A DNA stretch of 64,000 nt. It comes from an uncultured Actinomycetes bacterium (GTDB lineage: Bacteria > Actinomycetota > Thermoleophilia > Solirubrobacterales > 70-9). The stretch is taken from the NCBI GenBank assembly GCA_946482365.1, contig CAMLQY010000006.1:1-64000 (forward strand), read 5' to 3'. The notes beneath the pieces were generated by a model. That model ran no database searches and had not been told where the DNA came from. It was given only the letters and a program-made list of their open reading frames with translations. Of the stretch, positions 49,734 through 57,998 are shown piece after piece. The translations under genes were made by a program, and so were the position numbers. Each line of letters starts with the position of its first letter. Positions within the stretch are counted from its first letter, which is position 1.

Positions 49734-50177
49734 TCAACCTCCGCCCGCAGCGCGCCGCTCGGACTCGGCAACGACCCCGTCGACCAGCCCCTTGACCCCC
49801 TGCTTGACGGCCGCGACCACGACCGCGCCGACGACGGGCACGGTCGGGTGGGTGCGCACCGCGTAGACCATCGTCGTCCCGCTGCCGTTCGGCGTCAGCT
49901 CCACGGTCCCGACATGGTCGCGAACCGGGAGGCCGGAAAGAAGGGTGTAAGAGAAGCGGCTGGGAGCCTCATAGGCGATCACTTCCTCCCGCAGCGCCGG
50001 CCCCACGGCCGTCAGCTTCCGAATCGCCCCAACGCCATTGGGCGCAGGGTCCCCCTCCCGCTCCAGCACAGACTTCCGCAACGGCGTGAGCTCCGAATAC
50101 CGCCGATGGTCGGTAAGCACCTCGAAGACGACCTCGGCCGGCGCCGCAACCTCTCGCGTGAAAGTGAAGCTGGCCAC
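49734..50177 (-). CDS. SRPBCC-family (polyketide cyclase/START-like) protein
   Basis: 147 aa, GTG at 50177. It starts MASFTFTREVAAPAEVVFEV, and LTDHRRYSELTPLRKSVLER and later PNGSGTTMVYAVRTHPTVPV are typical. The fold is a helix-grip cavity that binds a hydrophobic ligand. The function of such single-domain proteins is varied and not predictable. It is followed closely by the GNAT gene. Confidence 0.85.
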   Translation of the reverse strand: MASFTFTREVAAPAEVVFEVLTDHRRYSELTPLRKSVLEREGDPAPNGVGAIRKLTAVGPALREEVIAYEAPSRFSYTLLSGLPVRDHVGTVELTPNGSGTTMVYAVRTHPTVPVVGAVVVAAVKQGVKGLVDGVVAESERRAAGGG

Positions 50178-50213
50178 GGCGCCGAAGGCTATAGGAGCGC
50201 TGGACGGCGCTCC

Positions 50214-51218
50214 CTACGCGAGCTTCCAGCGCTGCGGATCCGTCCCCTCCACCTTCTCGACCTCGCCCAGGATCGCCAGGTGGTCGAGGCAGGAGAGGAC
50301 GATCTGAAGGACCCAGGCGCTGACCGGAGTGTTGACGTTCTCGGCGCCGACGATGTCCCCCACCACCTCGAAGGCAGGCTTCTCCCCCGCGGCGAGCGAG
50401 TCGCGCACCTTGCCGACCAGCTCGTCGACCTGCCGCCTCGCCTCGGCGATCTTGGCGCCAGGATCGCGGAAGGGCCGGCCGTGCCCGGGAAGGCAGAGGT
50501 CGACGTCGAGCGGCTCGATCTCGTCGAGGCCGCGGATGAACTCGCCCACGGGGTCGGGGCTGTGGCCGTGGTCGAAGAAGAGCACCGTGCGGCCGAGCAG
50601 GTGGTCGCCGGAGATCAGCAGCTTGCGCCCCGGCTGGTGCAGGCAGACGTGGGAAGGGGCGTGCCCCGGCGTCTCGTGCACCTGCCAGGTGCCGAGGTCG
50701 GTCTCGACCTCGATCCCGGGCAGCAGGTCGCGGTCGGGCTCGACGATCGCGTCGATGCCGGTCTCCTCGTCCTCGCTGCGGGACTCGCGGTAGCGCTCCA
50801 GCGCCGCGGCGGGCACGCCGCTCTGCCGCGCCACCTCCAGGCGCTGCTCCAGGGCGGCCGCTGGGTCGTCGGCGAGCAGGCGCACGTGTTCCCAGGCCGG
50901 GTGCATCCATAGCTCGCAGTCGGCGCCCTCTACGATCGGGGCAGCCAGCCCGTAGTGGTCGGTGTGGGAGTGGGTGCAGACGAGCAGCCGCACGTCCTCG
51001 AGCCCGAAGCCGGCCTGGGCGAGGGCGAGGTCGAACTGGCGCATCCGCCCCTTGCCGCCGATCCCGGTGTCGAAGAGGACGATGCCGCCGTCGGCGGCAA
51101 CGGCCCAGACGTTGCCGTGGGGCACCCCCGGCCAGGGCAGCGGCAGCCGCAGCCGCCAGATGCCCGGCAGGACCTTCTCCGTGCGGGGCGCCTCTGGGCG
51201 CTTGCGCTCGTCCGCCAT
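50214..51218 (-). CDS. MBL-fold metallo-hydrolase, larger type
   Basis: 334 aa from ATG 51218. The metal motif is CTHSHTDHYGLAAPI, then VHETPGHAPSHVCLH, ISGDHLLG and LPGHGRPF. The C-terminal part is a helical extension. Proteins of this architecture include beta-lactamase-like hydrolases acting on thioesters or lactones. The start is 54 bases from the divergent MFS gene. Confidence 0.88.
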   Translation of the reverse strand: MADERKRPEAPRTEKVLPGIWRLRLPLPWPGVPHGNVWAVAADGGIVLFDTGIGGKGRMRQFDLALAQAGFGLEDVRLLVCTHSHTDHYGLAAPIVEGADCELWMHPAWEHVRLLADDPAAALEQRLEVARQSGVPAAALERYRESRSEDEETGIDAIVEPDRDLLPGIEVETDLGTWQVHETPGHAPSHVCLHQPGRKLLISGDHLLGRTVLFFDHGHSPDPVGEFIRGLDEIEPLDVDLCLPGHGRPFRDPGAKIAEARRQVDELVGKVRDSLAAGEKPAFEVVGDIVGAENVNTPVSAWVLQIVLSCLDHLAILGEVEKVEGTDPQRWKLA

Positions 51219-51271
51219 CGGCGCGGGACACTATCTCCCGAGGACGGGTGGCTGGGGTAGGTTGCGGCGCG

Positions 51272-52825
51272 ATGGAGTCGAGCAGCCCCGAGCGCGCCGG
51301 GATCGTCCTCACCGCGCTGATCCTCGTCGCCGCTGTCGCCAACCTCAACCTGGCGGTCGCCAACGTCGCCCTGCCCGACATCGGCAAGGCCTTCGGCTCC
51401 AGCCAGACGACCCTCAACCTGATCGCCGTCGGCTACTCGCTGGGCCTGGCGACCTCGGTCCTCTACCTGGGGGCCCTCGGCGACCGCTACGGGCGCAAGG
51501 CGATGCTGCTGCTCGGCATGGGCCTCTCGATCCCGGCCTCGCTGCTGGCCGGCTTCGCCCCCTCCGACGGGGTCCTCTTCGTCGCCCGCGTGCTCGGCGG
51601 AGTCGCCGCCGGGATGGCGTTCCCGACCACGCTGGCGCTGATCACTGCGCTGTGGGCGGGCGAGGACCGGACCCGCTCGATCGCGCTCTGGTCGGCGATC
51701 GGCGGCGCCATCGCCTCGCTCGGGCCGCTGCTCTCCGGGGCGCTGCTGGAGCGGTTCGACTGGGGCTCGGTCTTCCTCGTCACCCTGCCGCTGGCGGCGC
51801 TCGCGCTCTTCCTCGCCTGGCGCTACGTTCCCGCCCACGTCAACGAGAGCACCGAGCCCGTCGACAACCTCGGCGGCATCCTCTCGGTCCTCTTGGTCGC
51901 GGCTCTGGTGCTGGGGATCAACCTGGCACCGGTCCCGGGCATGGGCGCGCTGGCGATCGGGCTCGGGCTCGTCGCCCTGGCGGCCACCGGCGCCTTCGTC
52001 CTCCGCCAGCGCCGGGCGCCGTCGCCTCTCTACGACCTCGAGGTCGCCAAGCGGCGCGTCTTCTGGGTCGCCGCCTGCGCCGGGATCATCGTCTTCGGCT
52101 CGCTGATGGGGGCGATGTTCATCGGCCAGCAGTTCCTCCAGAACGTGCTCGACTACTCGACCCTCGACTCCGGCCTGGCGATCCTGCCGGCGGCGGCATT
52201 GATGGTCGTCGTCGCGCCCCGCTCGGCGAAGCTGGTCGAGGCCCGCGGCGCCCGCTTCACCCTGCTCGTCGGCTACGCCTTCTGCGTGCTCGGCTTCCTC
52301 ACCATGCTGCTGCTCTGGAGGGAAGACATCTCCTACTGGAAGGTGGCGCTCGGCTACGCCTTCATCGGGATCGGCGTCGGCTTCGCCGGCACCCCGGCGT
52401 CCCACTCGCTGACCGGCTCGGTGCCCGTGAAGCGCGCCGGCATGGCCTCGGGCACGGCGGACCTGCAGCGCGACCTCGGCGGGGCGATCATGCAGTCGAT
52501 CTTCGGCGCCCTGCTCACGGCCGGCTACGCCGCCGCAGCCGGCGCCGCGATCGCCTCCTTCCCGGAAGCGAGCAAGGTCACCGAGGAGGTCGAAGGCGAG
52601 CTGACCAAGTCCTTCTCCAGCGCTGCCGACACCGCCGCCCAGTACCCCCAGTACAGCGACCAGATCGTCGCCGCCGCCAAGGCCTCCTTCCTGCAGGGAG
52701 ACGAGTGGGCCTACACCGCCGGCATCGTCGCGATCCTGCTCGGCGCGGCGCTCGTCTTCTTCCGCTTCCCGAAGCGGGACGAAGAGCAGGCGCTGCTCGC
52801 CCAGTACCACGCCGAAGACACCTGA
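51272..52825 (+). CDS. MFS exporter, 14-helix DHA2 type
   Basis: 517 aa from ATG 51272. Motifs are VANVALPDIGKAF, the loop 2-3 signature LGDRYGRKAMLLLG, and motif C-like residues in helix 5; 14 hydrophobic segments are seen. These are proton-driven exporters of drugs or lipids such as the EmrB/QacA group. The substrate is unknown. The C-terminal 70 residues contain a soluble loop (EASKVTEEVEGELTKSFSSA) before the last helix. It is followed by a large hairpin. Confidence 0.9.
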   Translation: MESSSPERAGIVLTALILVAAVANLNLAVANVALPDIGKAFGSSQTTLNLIAVGYSLGLATSVLYLGALGDRYGRKAMLLLGMGLSIPASLLAGFAPSDGVLFVARVLGGVAAGMAFPTTLALITALWAGEDRTRSIALWSAIGGAIASLGPLLSGALLERFDWGSVFLVTLPLAALALFLAWRYVPAHVNESTEPVDNLGGILSVLLVAALVLGINLAPVPGMGALAIGLGLVALAATGAFVLRQRRAPSPLYDLEVAKRRVFWVAACAGIIVFGSLMGAMFIGQQFLQNVLDYSTLDSGLAILPAAALMVVVAPRSAKLVEARGARFTLLVGYAFCVLGFLTMLLLWREDISYWKVALGYAFIGIGVGFAGTPASHSLTGSVPVKRAGMASGTADLQRDLGGAIMQSIFGALLTAGYAAAAGAAIASFPEASKVTEEVEGELTKSFSSAADTAAQYPQYSDQIVAAAKASFLQGDEWAYTAGIVAILLGAALVFFRFPKRDEEQALLAQYHAEDT

Positions 52826-52834
52826 CCCCCCGGC

Positions 52835-52881
52835 TTCCGGTGCGCCTTATCCCCCTATGACGGGGCAAAGGCGCACCGGAA
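52835..52881. terminator. Large palindrome after the MFS gene
   Basis: TTCCGGTGCGCCTT and AAGGCGCACCGGAA are complementary 14-mers, with an inner CCCC/GGGG pair, around CTATGA. It ends the MFS transcript and precedes the LtrA gene. It shares a CTAT centre with the 13452-13489 palindrome. Confidence 0.75.
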
Positions 52882-52911
52882 CGGGAGAGGCCGGGCGCGA
52901 CGCTTGCGAAG

Positions 52912-54105
52912 ATGGCTGCGATGGCCACCGGCGACCAGACCCGCTCCTCGCGCCTGACGGCGAGGCTGCGCGAAGGGGAGCGGGTCACCCCGCTGGAGCT
53001 CTTCTTCGACCTCGTCTTCGTCCTCGCGCTGACCCAGTGCACGGCGCTGATGGCGGACCACCCGACCTGGGAGGGGCTGGTCCAGGGGCTGCTGGTGCTG
53101 GGAATGCTCTGGTGGTCGTGGACCGGGTACTCCTGGCTGACCAGCGTGATCGACCCCGAGGAGGGCGCGGTGCGGCTGGTGATCTTCGGCGCGATCGCGG
53201 CCCTCCTGCTCGTCTCGCTCTGCGTGCCGGAAGCGTTCGGCGACCTCGGGCTCGCCTTCGCCCTGATCTACGGCCTCGTCCGCACCGCCCACATCGCCCT
53301 CTTCATGCTCGCCAGCCCCGAGGACGACGCGCTGCGGCACTCGGTCCTGGCCCTGGCCGGCAGCACAGCCGTGGCCGTCGCACTGCTGGCGACGGCCTCG
53401 CTGTTCGACGGCCTCGCGCAGGGATCCCTGTGGGCACTCGCCCTCCTCCTCGACATGGGCGGCCCCTACTTCTTCGGCGCGGAAGGCTGGAAGCTCGTCC
53501 CCGAGCACTTCGCCGAGCGCCACGGGCTGATCGTGATCATCGCCCTCGGCGAGTCGATCGTCGCGATCGGCCTCGGCGCCGAGCACGAGCTCACGCTTGG
53601 GATCGGCGCCGCAGCGGTGCTCGGCGTGGCCCTCACCGCGGCGATGTGGTGGATCTACTTCGACGTCGTCGCAATCGTCGCCGCGAGGCGGCTCGCCGAG
53701 GCCGAGCCGGGCAGGGTCCGCAACGAGATGGCGCGCGACTCCTACTCCTACCTGCACCTGCTGATGGTCGCCGGAATCGTGCTCGTCGCCCTCGGCCTGA
53801 AGAAGACGATCGGCCACTTCGACGCCCACCTCGACGCGGTCCTCGCCTTCGCCCTGCTCGGCGGGCTCGCTCTCTACCTGCTCGGCCACGTCACCTTCCG
53901 CTACCGCCACATCCACACGATCAACCGCCAGCGGCTGCTGCTGGCGCTGGTCCTCCTTCTCCTCGTCCCGGTCGCGACCGAGATGCCCGCCCTCGCCGCC
54001 CTCGCCGTCGCAAACGTCCTGATTTGGGCGATGATCGCCTACGAGACGCGCAGCTACGGCGAGGGTCGTCACCAGGTCCGCCACCCGCAGCCTGAACTTG
54101 GCTGA
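52912..54105 (+). CDS. LtrA-family membrane protein
   Basis: 397 aa from ATG 52912 (or 52921). The family marks are VTPLELFFDLVFVLALTQ at the start, LWWSWTGYSWLT, ERHGLIVIIALGESIVAIG and RDSYSYLHLLMVAGIVLVALG. LtrA (low temperature requirement A) proteins have about 12 helices. Their biochemical role is not known. Confidence 0.9.
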   Translation: MAAMATGDQTRSSRLTARLREGERVTPLELFFDLVFVLALTQCTALMADHPTWEGLVQGLLVLGMLWWSWTGYSWLTSVIDPEEGAVRLVIFGAIAALLLVSLCVPEAFGDLGLAFALIYGLVRTAHIALFMLASPEDDALRHSVLALAGSTAVAVALLATASLFDGLAQGSLWALALLLDMGGPYFFGAEGWKLVPEHFAERHGLIVIIALGESIVAIGLGAEHELTLGIGAAAVLGVALTAAMWWIYFDVVAIVAARRLAEAEPGRVRNEMARDSYSYLHLLMVAGIVLVALGLKKTIGHFDAHLDAVLAFALLGGLALYLLGHVTFRYRHIHTINRQRLLLALVLLLLVPVATEMPALAALAVANVLIWAMIAYETRSYGEGRHQVRHPQPELG

Positions 54106-54140
54106 CGGCGCCTCCAGTGTTGGTAAAAGCAACTAAAGTG

Positions 54141-54170
54141 GCTGACTTCCGTTTCTTTGTCGGTCAGCCT
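54141..54170 (+). promoter_or_regulatory. Inverted repeat before the binding-protein gene
   Basis: GGCTGAC (54141-54147) and GTCAGCC (54164-54170) flank 16 T-rich bases, 11 bases upstream of the ATG at 54181. It may be an operator for the GntR regulator downstream or a leader hairpin. The same sequence was not found upstream of livH. Confidence 0.4.
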
Positions 54171-54180
54171 AAATACCCAT

Positions 54181-55365
54181 ATGAAGCCAGCTGCGTTCCT
54201 CTCCCTTGCGCTCACACTCTGCCTCCTGGCCGGGTGCGGCGGCGATGGCGATTCGACCAGTTCCTCCACCTCGACCGGGCTACCGGAGACGATCACGCTC
54301 GGCGCCGCGATCGCCAAGAGCGGCTACCTCGAGCCATATGACGCCAGCATCGTCGCCGTCGAACAGCTCGTCGACGAAGTCAACGCCAGAGGCGGCATAG
54401 ACGGCAGCAAGCTCCGGGTCATCCAGACCGACAACCGCTCCGACCCCCAGCAGGCCCCGATCGCCGCCCAGCAGGCAGTCGAAAAGGGAGCCGACGTGCT
54501 GCTGCTCAGCGGCGAGGCGTTCACCGCCACCGCAGCGACGCCGGCCGCCGAAGAAAACGACCTGCTCAACTTCAGCCTCTCCGCCAACGAACCCGGCTTC
54601 GGCCCGCCCACCACCGGCCGGCTCTCCTTCAGCGCCTACCCCAGCGTGCTCAGCGAGGCGAGCGCCAGCGCCAGCTTCCTGCGCCAGCGGGGGATCGAGC
54701 GGCCGTTCCTCTTCCGCGACACGGCGATCATCTACGGCAAGGCCGACTGCTCCGGCTTTCAGCAGGCCTGGGAGCGCCTCGGCGGCACCATCTCCGGCTC
54801 GGCCGACTTCAAGAACGAAGACGCGTCGGTCGCCAGCCAGATCAGCCAGCTGAAGAAATCCGACGCCGACGCGGTGATGATGTGCTCCTATCCTCCGGGC
54901 GGCGCGGCCGCAATCAAGCAGATCCGCGCCGCCGGCATCGACGTCCCGATCATGGCGGCCGGCACCTTCGACGGCACCTACTGGCTGAAGGGCATCTCCA
55001 ATACCGAGGACATCTACGTCCCCCTGAACGGCTCGGCCTACGATCCCCCCGACCAGGCGGCGGCGAAGCTGTTCGAGAAGCTCGAACGCGCCGGGGTCGA
55101 AACCGACGTCTCCAGCGTCCTCCTCTCGGCCTACGCCGCCGGCCAGCTGATAGTCGAGGCGATCGAAGAGACGGGCAGCATCGACGGAAACGTCCTCGCC
55201 GACGCTCTCGAGGCCCGGCCTCACCGGACCGTCATCGGCAAGATCGGCTACACCGAGGACAGCCACTTCACAAACGGCAGCTGGCCGATCTACGTGTTCG
55301 CGAACGGCGAGCCGAAACTGGTGACCGAACTCACACCAGACTTCATACCTCAGTATGGGGACTAG
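54181..55365 (+). CDS. Branched-chain-type ABC substrate-binding lipoprotein
   Basis: 394 aa from ATG 54181; an upstream in-frame start adds nothing plausible. The lipobox LAGC (Cys19) marks a lipoprotein. ITLGAAIAKSGYLEPYDASI, RVIQTDNRSDPQQAPIAAQQ and the periplasmic-binding fold match LivJ/LivK-like or amide-binding (Peripla_BP_6) proteins. It presumably feeds the LivHMGF-type transporter encoded on the other strand at 57-60.7 kb. The ligand is unknown; the Rieske oxygenase next to the transporter hints at an aromatic or amine compound. Confidence 0.9.
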   Translation: MKPAAFLSLALTLCLLAGCGGDGDSTSSSTSTGLPETITLGAAIAKSGYLEPYDASIVAVEQLVDEVNARGGIDGSKLRVIQTDNRSDPQQAPIAAQQAVEKGADVLLLSGEAFTATAATPAAEENDLLNFSLSANEPGFGPPTTGRLSFSAYPSVLSEASASASFLRQRGIERPFLFRDTAIIYGKADCSGFQQAWERLGGTISGSADFKNEDASVASQISQLKKSDADAVMMCSYPPGGAAAIKQIRAAGIDVPIMAAGTFDGTYWLKGISNTEDIYVPLNGSAYDPPDQAAAKLFEKLERAGVETDVSSVLLSAYAAGQLIVEAIEETGSIDGNVLADALEARPHRTVIGKIGYTEDSHFTNGSWPIYVFANGEPKLVTELTPDFIPQYGD

Positions 55366-55439
55366 CGGGGTCACCCCAACCCAAAGAAAATCCCAAGGCT
55401 GCGTAGAAGTAACTGTCTAAAGGTATCCTCAACACTCGA

Positions 55440-56243
55440 ATGGTCAAGCCCACCGAGCCTGTTCGGGGCCGACCCAAACAATCATCCGAGATTCCCCTAG
55501 CGGGTTGCGCCAAGCTCGATCGAAGCAGCGACGTACCGCTCTACTTCCAACTTGCCGCGACCCTGAAGGCGGTGCTGGAGGTCGGGGACTGGCAGGCCGG
55601 GGCCCGCTTTGCCTCCGAACGCGAGATCGAAGAAGAGTTCGGCGTCTCCCGCGCGGTGATCAGGCCGGCGCTCGAGCTCCTCGTCGGCGACGGCGCCATC
55701 GTCCGGGTCAAGGGATCGGGTGCCTTCGTTGCCCCGCCGCGACCCCAAATCCAGGCAACCGGGTTGGTCAAGTTGTCGTCCGAGTGCAACGACCCACAGG
55801 TGATCACCGTGCTCAGCGCACGCAAGCGCCAGCCCGACCGCGTCGTGTCGCACTACCTCGAGATCGAGGACCAGCGAACGCCGATCGCCCACGTCACCGC
55901 GCTCATCGACGCCGGCAAGCCGTCGGTCTGCCTCATCGACTCTTACTCCTCGGTCATGCTCGTCCCCTGGGTGCTTCCCGCCGCCCAGGCACTCAAGACC
56001 CGGGGAAGGCCGTCAAAGCCAAGCGTGCCACCTGACCTCACCCGCGCCACCGTTGCGATCGAGCACACCTTCTTCGGGGAGTGGGGGTCTTCCCAAGTCG
56101 GAGCCTCGGCCGGAGACCCGGCTCTGATGGGGCGCCTCGTCCAGTTCGGCCGGGCGAACGACTCGGCCGGAGAGCGCCCACTCGAGTTCGCCCGCTTCTT
56201 CTACCGCGCCGACGGTGCTCAGCTCGCCTTCGAGCTCGGCTGA
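55440..56243 (+). CDS. GntR-family regulator with UTRA-type domain
   Basis: 267 aa from ATG 55440, ten bases after a TATCCT -10, so the transcript may be leaderless. The winged helix is VPLYFQLAATLKAVLEVGDW, then SEREIEEEFGVSRAVIRPAL and GDGAIVRVKGSGAFVA. The C-terminal half fits the UTRA ligand-binding fold of the HutC group (RVVSHYLEIEDQRTPIAHVT, RPLEFARFFYRADGAQLAFE). It lies between the binding-protein gene and the transporter-oxygenase operon and is the probable regulator of both. Its 3' end overlaps the oxygenase gene by 25 bases. Confidence 0.9.
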   Translation: MVKPTEPVRGRPKQSSEIPLAGCAKLDRSSDVPLYFQLAATLKAVLEVGDWQAGARFASEREIEEEFGVSRAVIRPALELLVGDGAIVRVKGSGAFVAPPRPQIQATGLVKLSSECNDPQVITVLSARKRQPDRVVSHYLEIEDQRTPIAHVTALIDAGKPSVCLIDSYSSVMLVPWVLPAAQALKTRGRPSKPSVPPDLTRATVAIEHTFFGEWGSSQVGASAGDPALMGRLVQFGRANDSAGERPLEFARFFYRADGAQLAFELG

Positions 56244-57268
56244 AGAGAGCGCCCCGCCAGCGCCCGCCGCACGAACTCCGAGCAGGCCTCCCGGTAGGCG
56301 AGCGCGAAGCGGTCGGCGAGAGTGTGGACCTCGATGTCCAGGGCGAGTGGAAGCTCGGGCGGCTCGATCGCCTCCATGATCCGGCGGTCCTCGGCGTAGA
56401 GGCTTTCCTCGGAGTCGATCACCTCCTCGACGGTGAGCTCGTCGAAGTCCTCGCTCAGCCCCTCGATCCAGTAGTGCACCGACTCGGTTGCGCTGATCGC
56501 CCGCGCCGCGTGCACCAGGCAGCGTTCGCCCTTCGTCATGAACATCCGGATCGAGGTGAAGTTGGGAGCGATGACGTGGTTGTGCCCTTCGCGCAGCGAG
56601 TCCCAGGTCCCGTCCCCGCCTTCGCCGGTCGGCATCTCACGGCGCATCGTCACCTCGAGCCCGTCGCGCTCGACTGGAAGCGGCTCCACCACCTCTGCGA
56701 CGTCGCCAAGCGTTGCTCGGTGCACGAAGGCGAAGTGTGCGACGTCGCGGAAGTTCTCGATCGCCACCCCCATCGCGACCGGCAGCTCGAACGGCGTGCC
56801 GTAGGCAAGCCTCTGCCGATCGGGGTCGAACCAGGGCACGCTCGGCGGCTCGCCGAGCGGCTCTTCCAGCGTCGTCCAGACCAGGCCCCACTGCTCGCGT
56901 GCGGGGAAGGCAGCGATCCGGGCCCGCGGGGGAATCTGGGCCTGATCTTCCAGCGAGGGGATGCGCGTGCAGGCGCCGTCGCCGCTGTCCCACTCCCAGC
57001 CGTGGTAGGGGCACTGGATGCCCTCGCCCTTCACCTCGCCCATCGAAAGCGAGGCGCCGCGGTGGGCGCAGCGGTCGGAGACCACCGCCGGCTCACCGCT
57101 CTCGGTCAGGAAGACCGCAAGGGCCTCGCCGAGCAGGACCGCTCGCTGCGGGCCTTGCTCCAAGTCTTGGATTCTCGCCACCGGTTGCCAGCAGCGTCGC
57201 AGCGCCCGCGAGAGCTCCTCGCTGCTCGGGGCTCCGTTCAGGTGCTTTTCGTTCAGGTGCTCGTTCAT
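56219..57268 (-). CDS. Rieske non-heme iron oxygenase
   Basis: 349 aa from ATG 57268 with GGAGGAGGG upstream. The Rieske [2Fe-2S] ligands are C67, H69, C86, H89 (CAHRG ... CPYHGW). The mononuclear iron site is D175-x2-H178-x4-H183 (DVAHFAFVH), with a later Asp expected. This is a ring-hydroxylating or demethylating oxygenase alpha subunit. No ferredoxin, reductase or beta subunit is encoded nearby, so electrons must come from elsewhere. It is 28 bases after livF, the last gene of the transporter operon, suggesting it acts on the imported compound. Confidence 0.92.
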   Translation of the reverse strand: MNEHLNEKHLNGAPSSEELSRALRRCWQPVARIQDLEQGPQRAVLLGEALAVFLTESGEPAVVSDRCAHRGASLSMGEVKGEGIQCPYHGWEWDSGDGACTRIPSLEDQAQIPPRARIAAFPAREQWGLVWTTLEEPLGEPPSVPWFDPDRQRLAYGTPFELPVAMGVAIENFRDVAHFAFVHRATLGDVAEVVEPLPVERDGLEVTMRREMPTGEGGDGTWDSLREGHNHVIAPNFTSIRMFMTKGERCLVHAARAISATESVHYWIEGLSEDFDELTVEEVIDSEESLYAEDRRIMEAIEPPELPLALDIEVHTLADRFALAYREACSEFVRRALAGRSLQPSSKAS

Positions 57269-57296
57269 CGTCCCTCCTCCGGTTTGGTCACTTCGT

Positions 57297-57998
57297 TCAC
57301 GGCTGTCCTCCCATGTAGGCACGCTGCAGGTCGGAATCGCCCTGCAGCTCATCGCGCCCGCCCTGCGCGCGGACCCTGCCGCCGCTGAGCACGAGGCAGC
57401 GGTCGCAGAAGTCGATCGTCCGCGCCGCGTTCTGCTCCACCAGAAGCATCGTCGTCCCTTCCTCGCGCAGGCCCTCCAGAAGCTCGTAGATCAGGTCGAT
57501 CGTCTTGGGTGCCAGCCCGAGCGACGGCTCGTCGAGGATCAGCAGCCTCGGCCGGCCAAGCAACGCGCGGGCAATCGCCAGTTGCTGCTGCTCGCCACCT
57601 GAGAGCCGGTCGGCCTCCTCCCCGGCCCGCTCGCGCAGGATCGGGAAGCGCTCCAGCGCCTGCTTCATGACAGCGGCGCTCTCGCCGTTTCTCCACTCGC
57701 CCAAACGCAGGTTCTCCGCCACCGTCAGCGTCTTGAAGACGTGGCGCCCCTCGGGGACGAGCGCAAGCCCGAGCCGCGCGATCCGCTCCGGCGCCATCCC
57801 AGTGACGACGCGGCCTTCGAAGGACACCTCGCCCGAGCTCGGCGGCGTCAGGCCGCAGATCGCTCGCAGCACCGAGCTCTTGCCGGCCCCGTTCGGCCCG
57901 ATCATTCCCACGACCTCTCCCTCGGCGAGCCTGAGATCGACGCCGTGCACGACCTCCACGCCGCCGTAGGCAACCTTGACCTGGCGCAGCTCAAGCAC
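57297..57998 (-). CDS. livF: ABC transporter ATP-binding protein LivF
   Basis: 233 aa from the start at 57998. Walker A is GPNGAGKSS, the signature LSGGEQQQLAIARAL, Walker B LLILDEPSLGL and the switch His in LVEQNA (Gln-type). The order and length match LivF. It overlaps the fused livM-livG gene by eight bases. It powers uptake of branched-chain amino acids or similar compounds. Confidence 0.93.
   Translation of the reverse strand: MLELRQVKVAYGGVEVVHGVDLRLAEGEVVGMIGPNGAGKSSVLRAICGLTPPSSGEVSFEGRVVTGMAPERIARLGLALVPEGRHVFKTLTVAENLRLGEWRNGESAAVMKQALERFPILRERAGEEADRLSGGEQQQLAIARALLGRPRLLILDEPSLGLAPKTIDLIYELLEGLREEGTTMLLVEQNAARTIDFCDRCLVLSGGRVRAQGGRDELQGDSDLQRAYMGGQP

Noticed and set aside
50930..52810. 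626-aa minus-strand ORF opposite the MFS gene
   Set aside because: Antisense to a 14-helix transporter; composition is that of a mirror frame.
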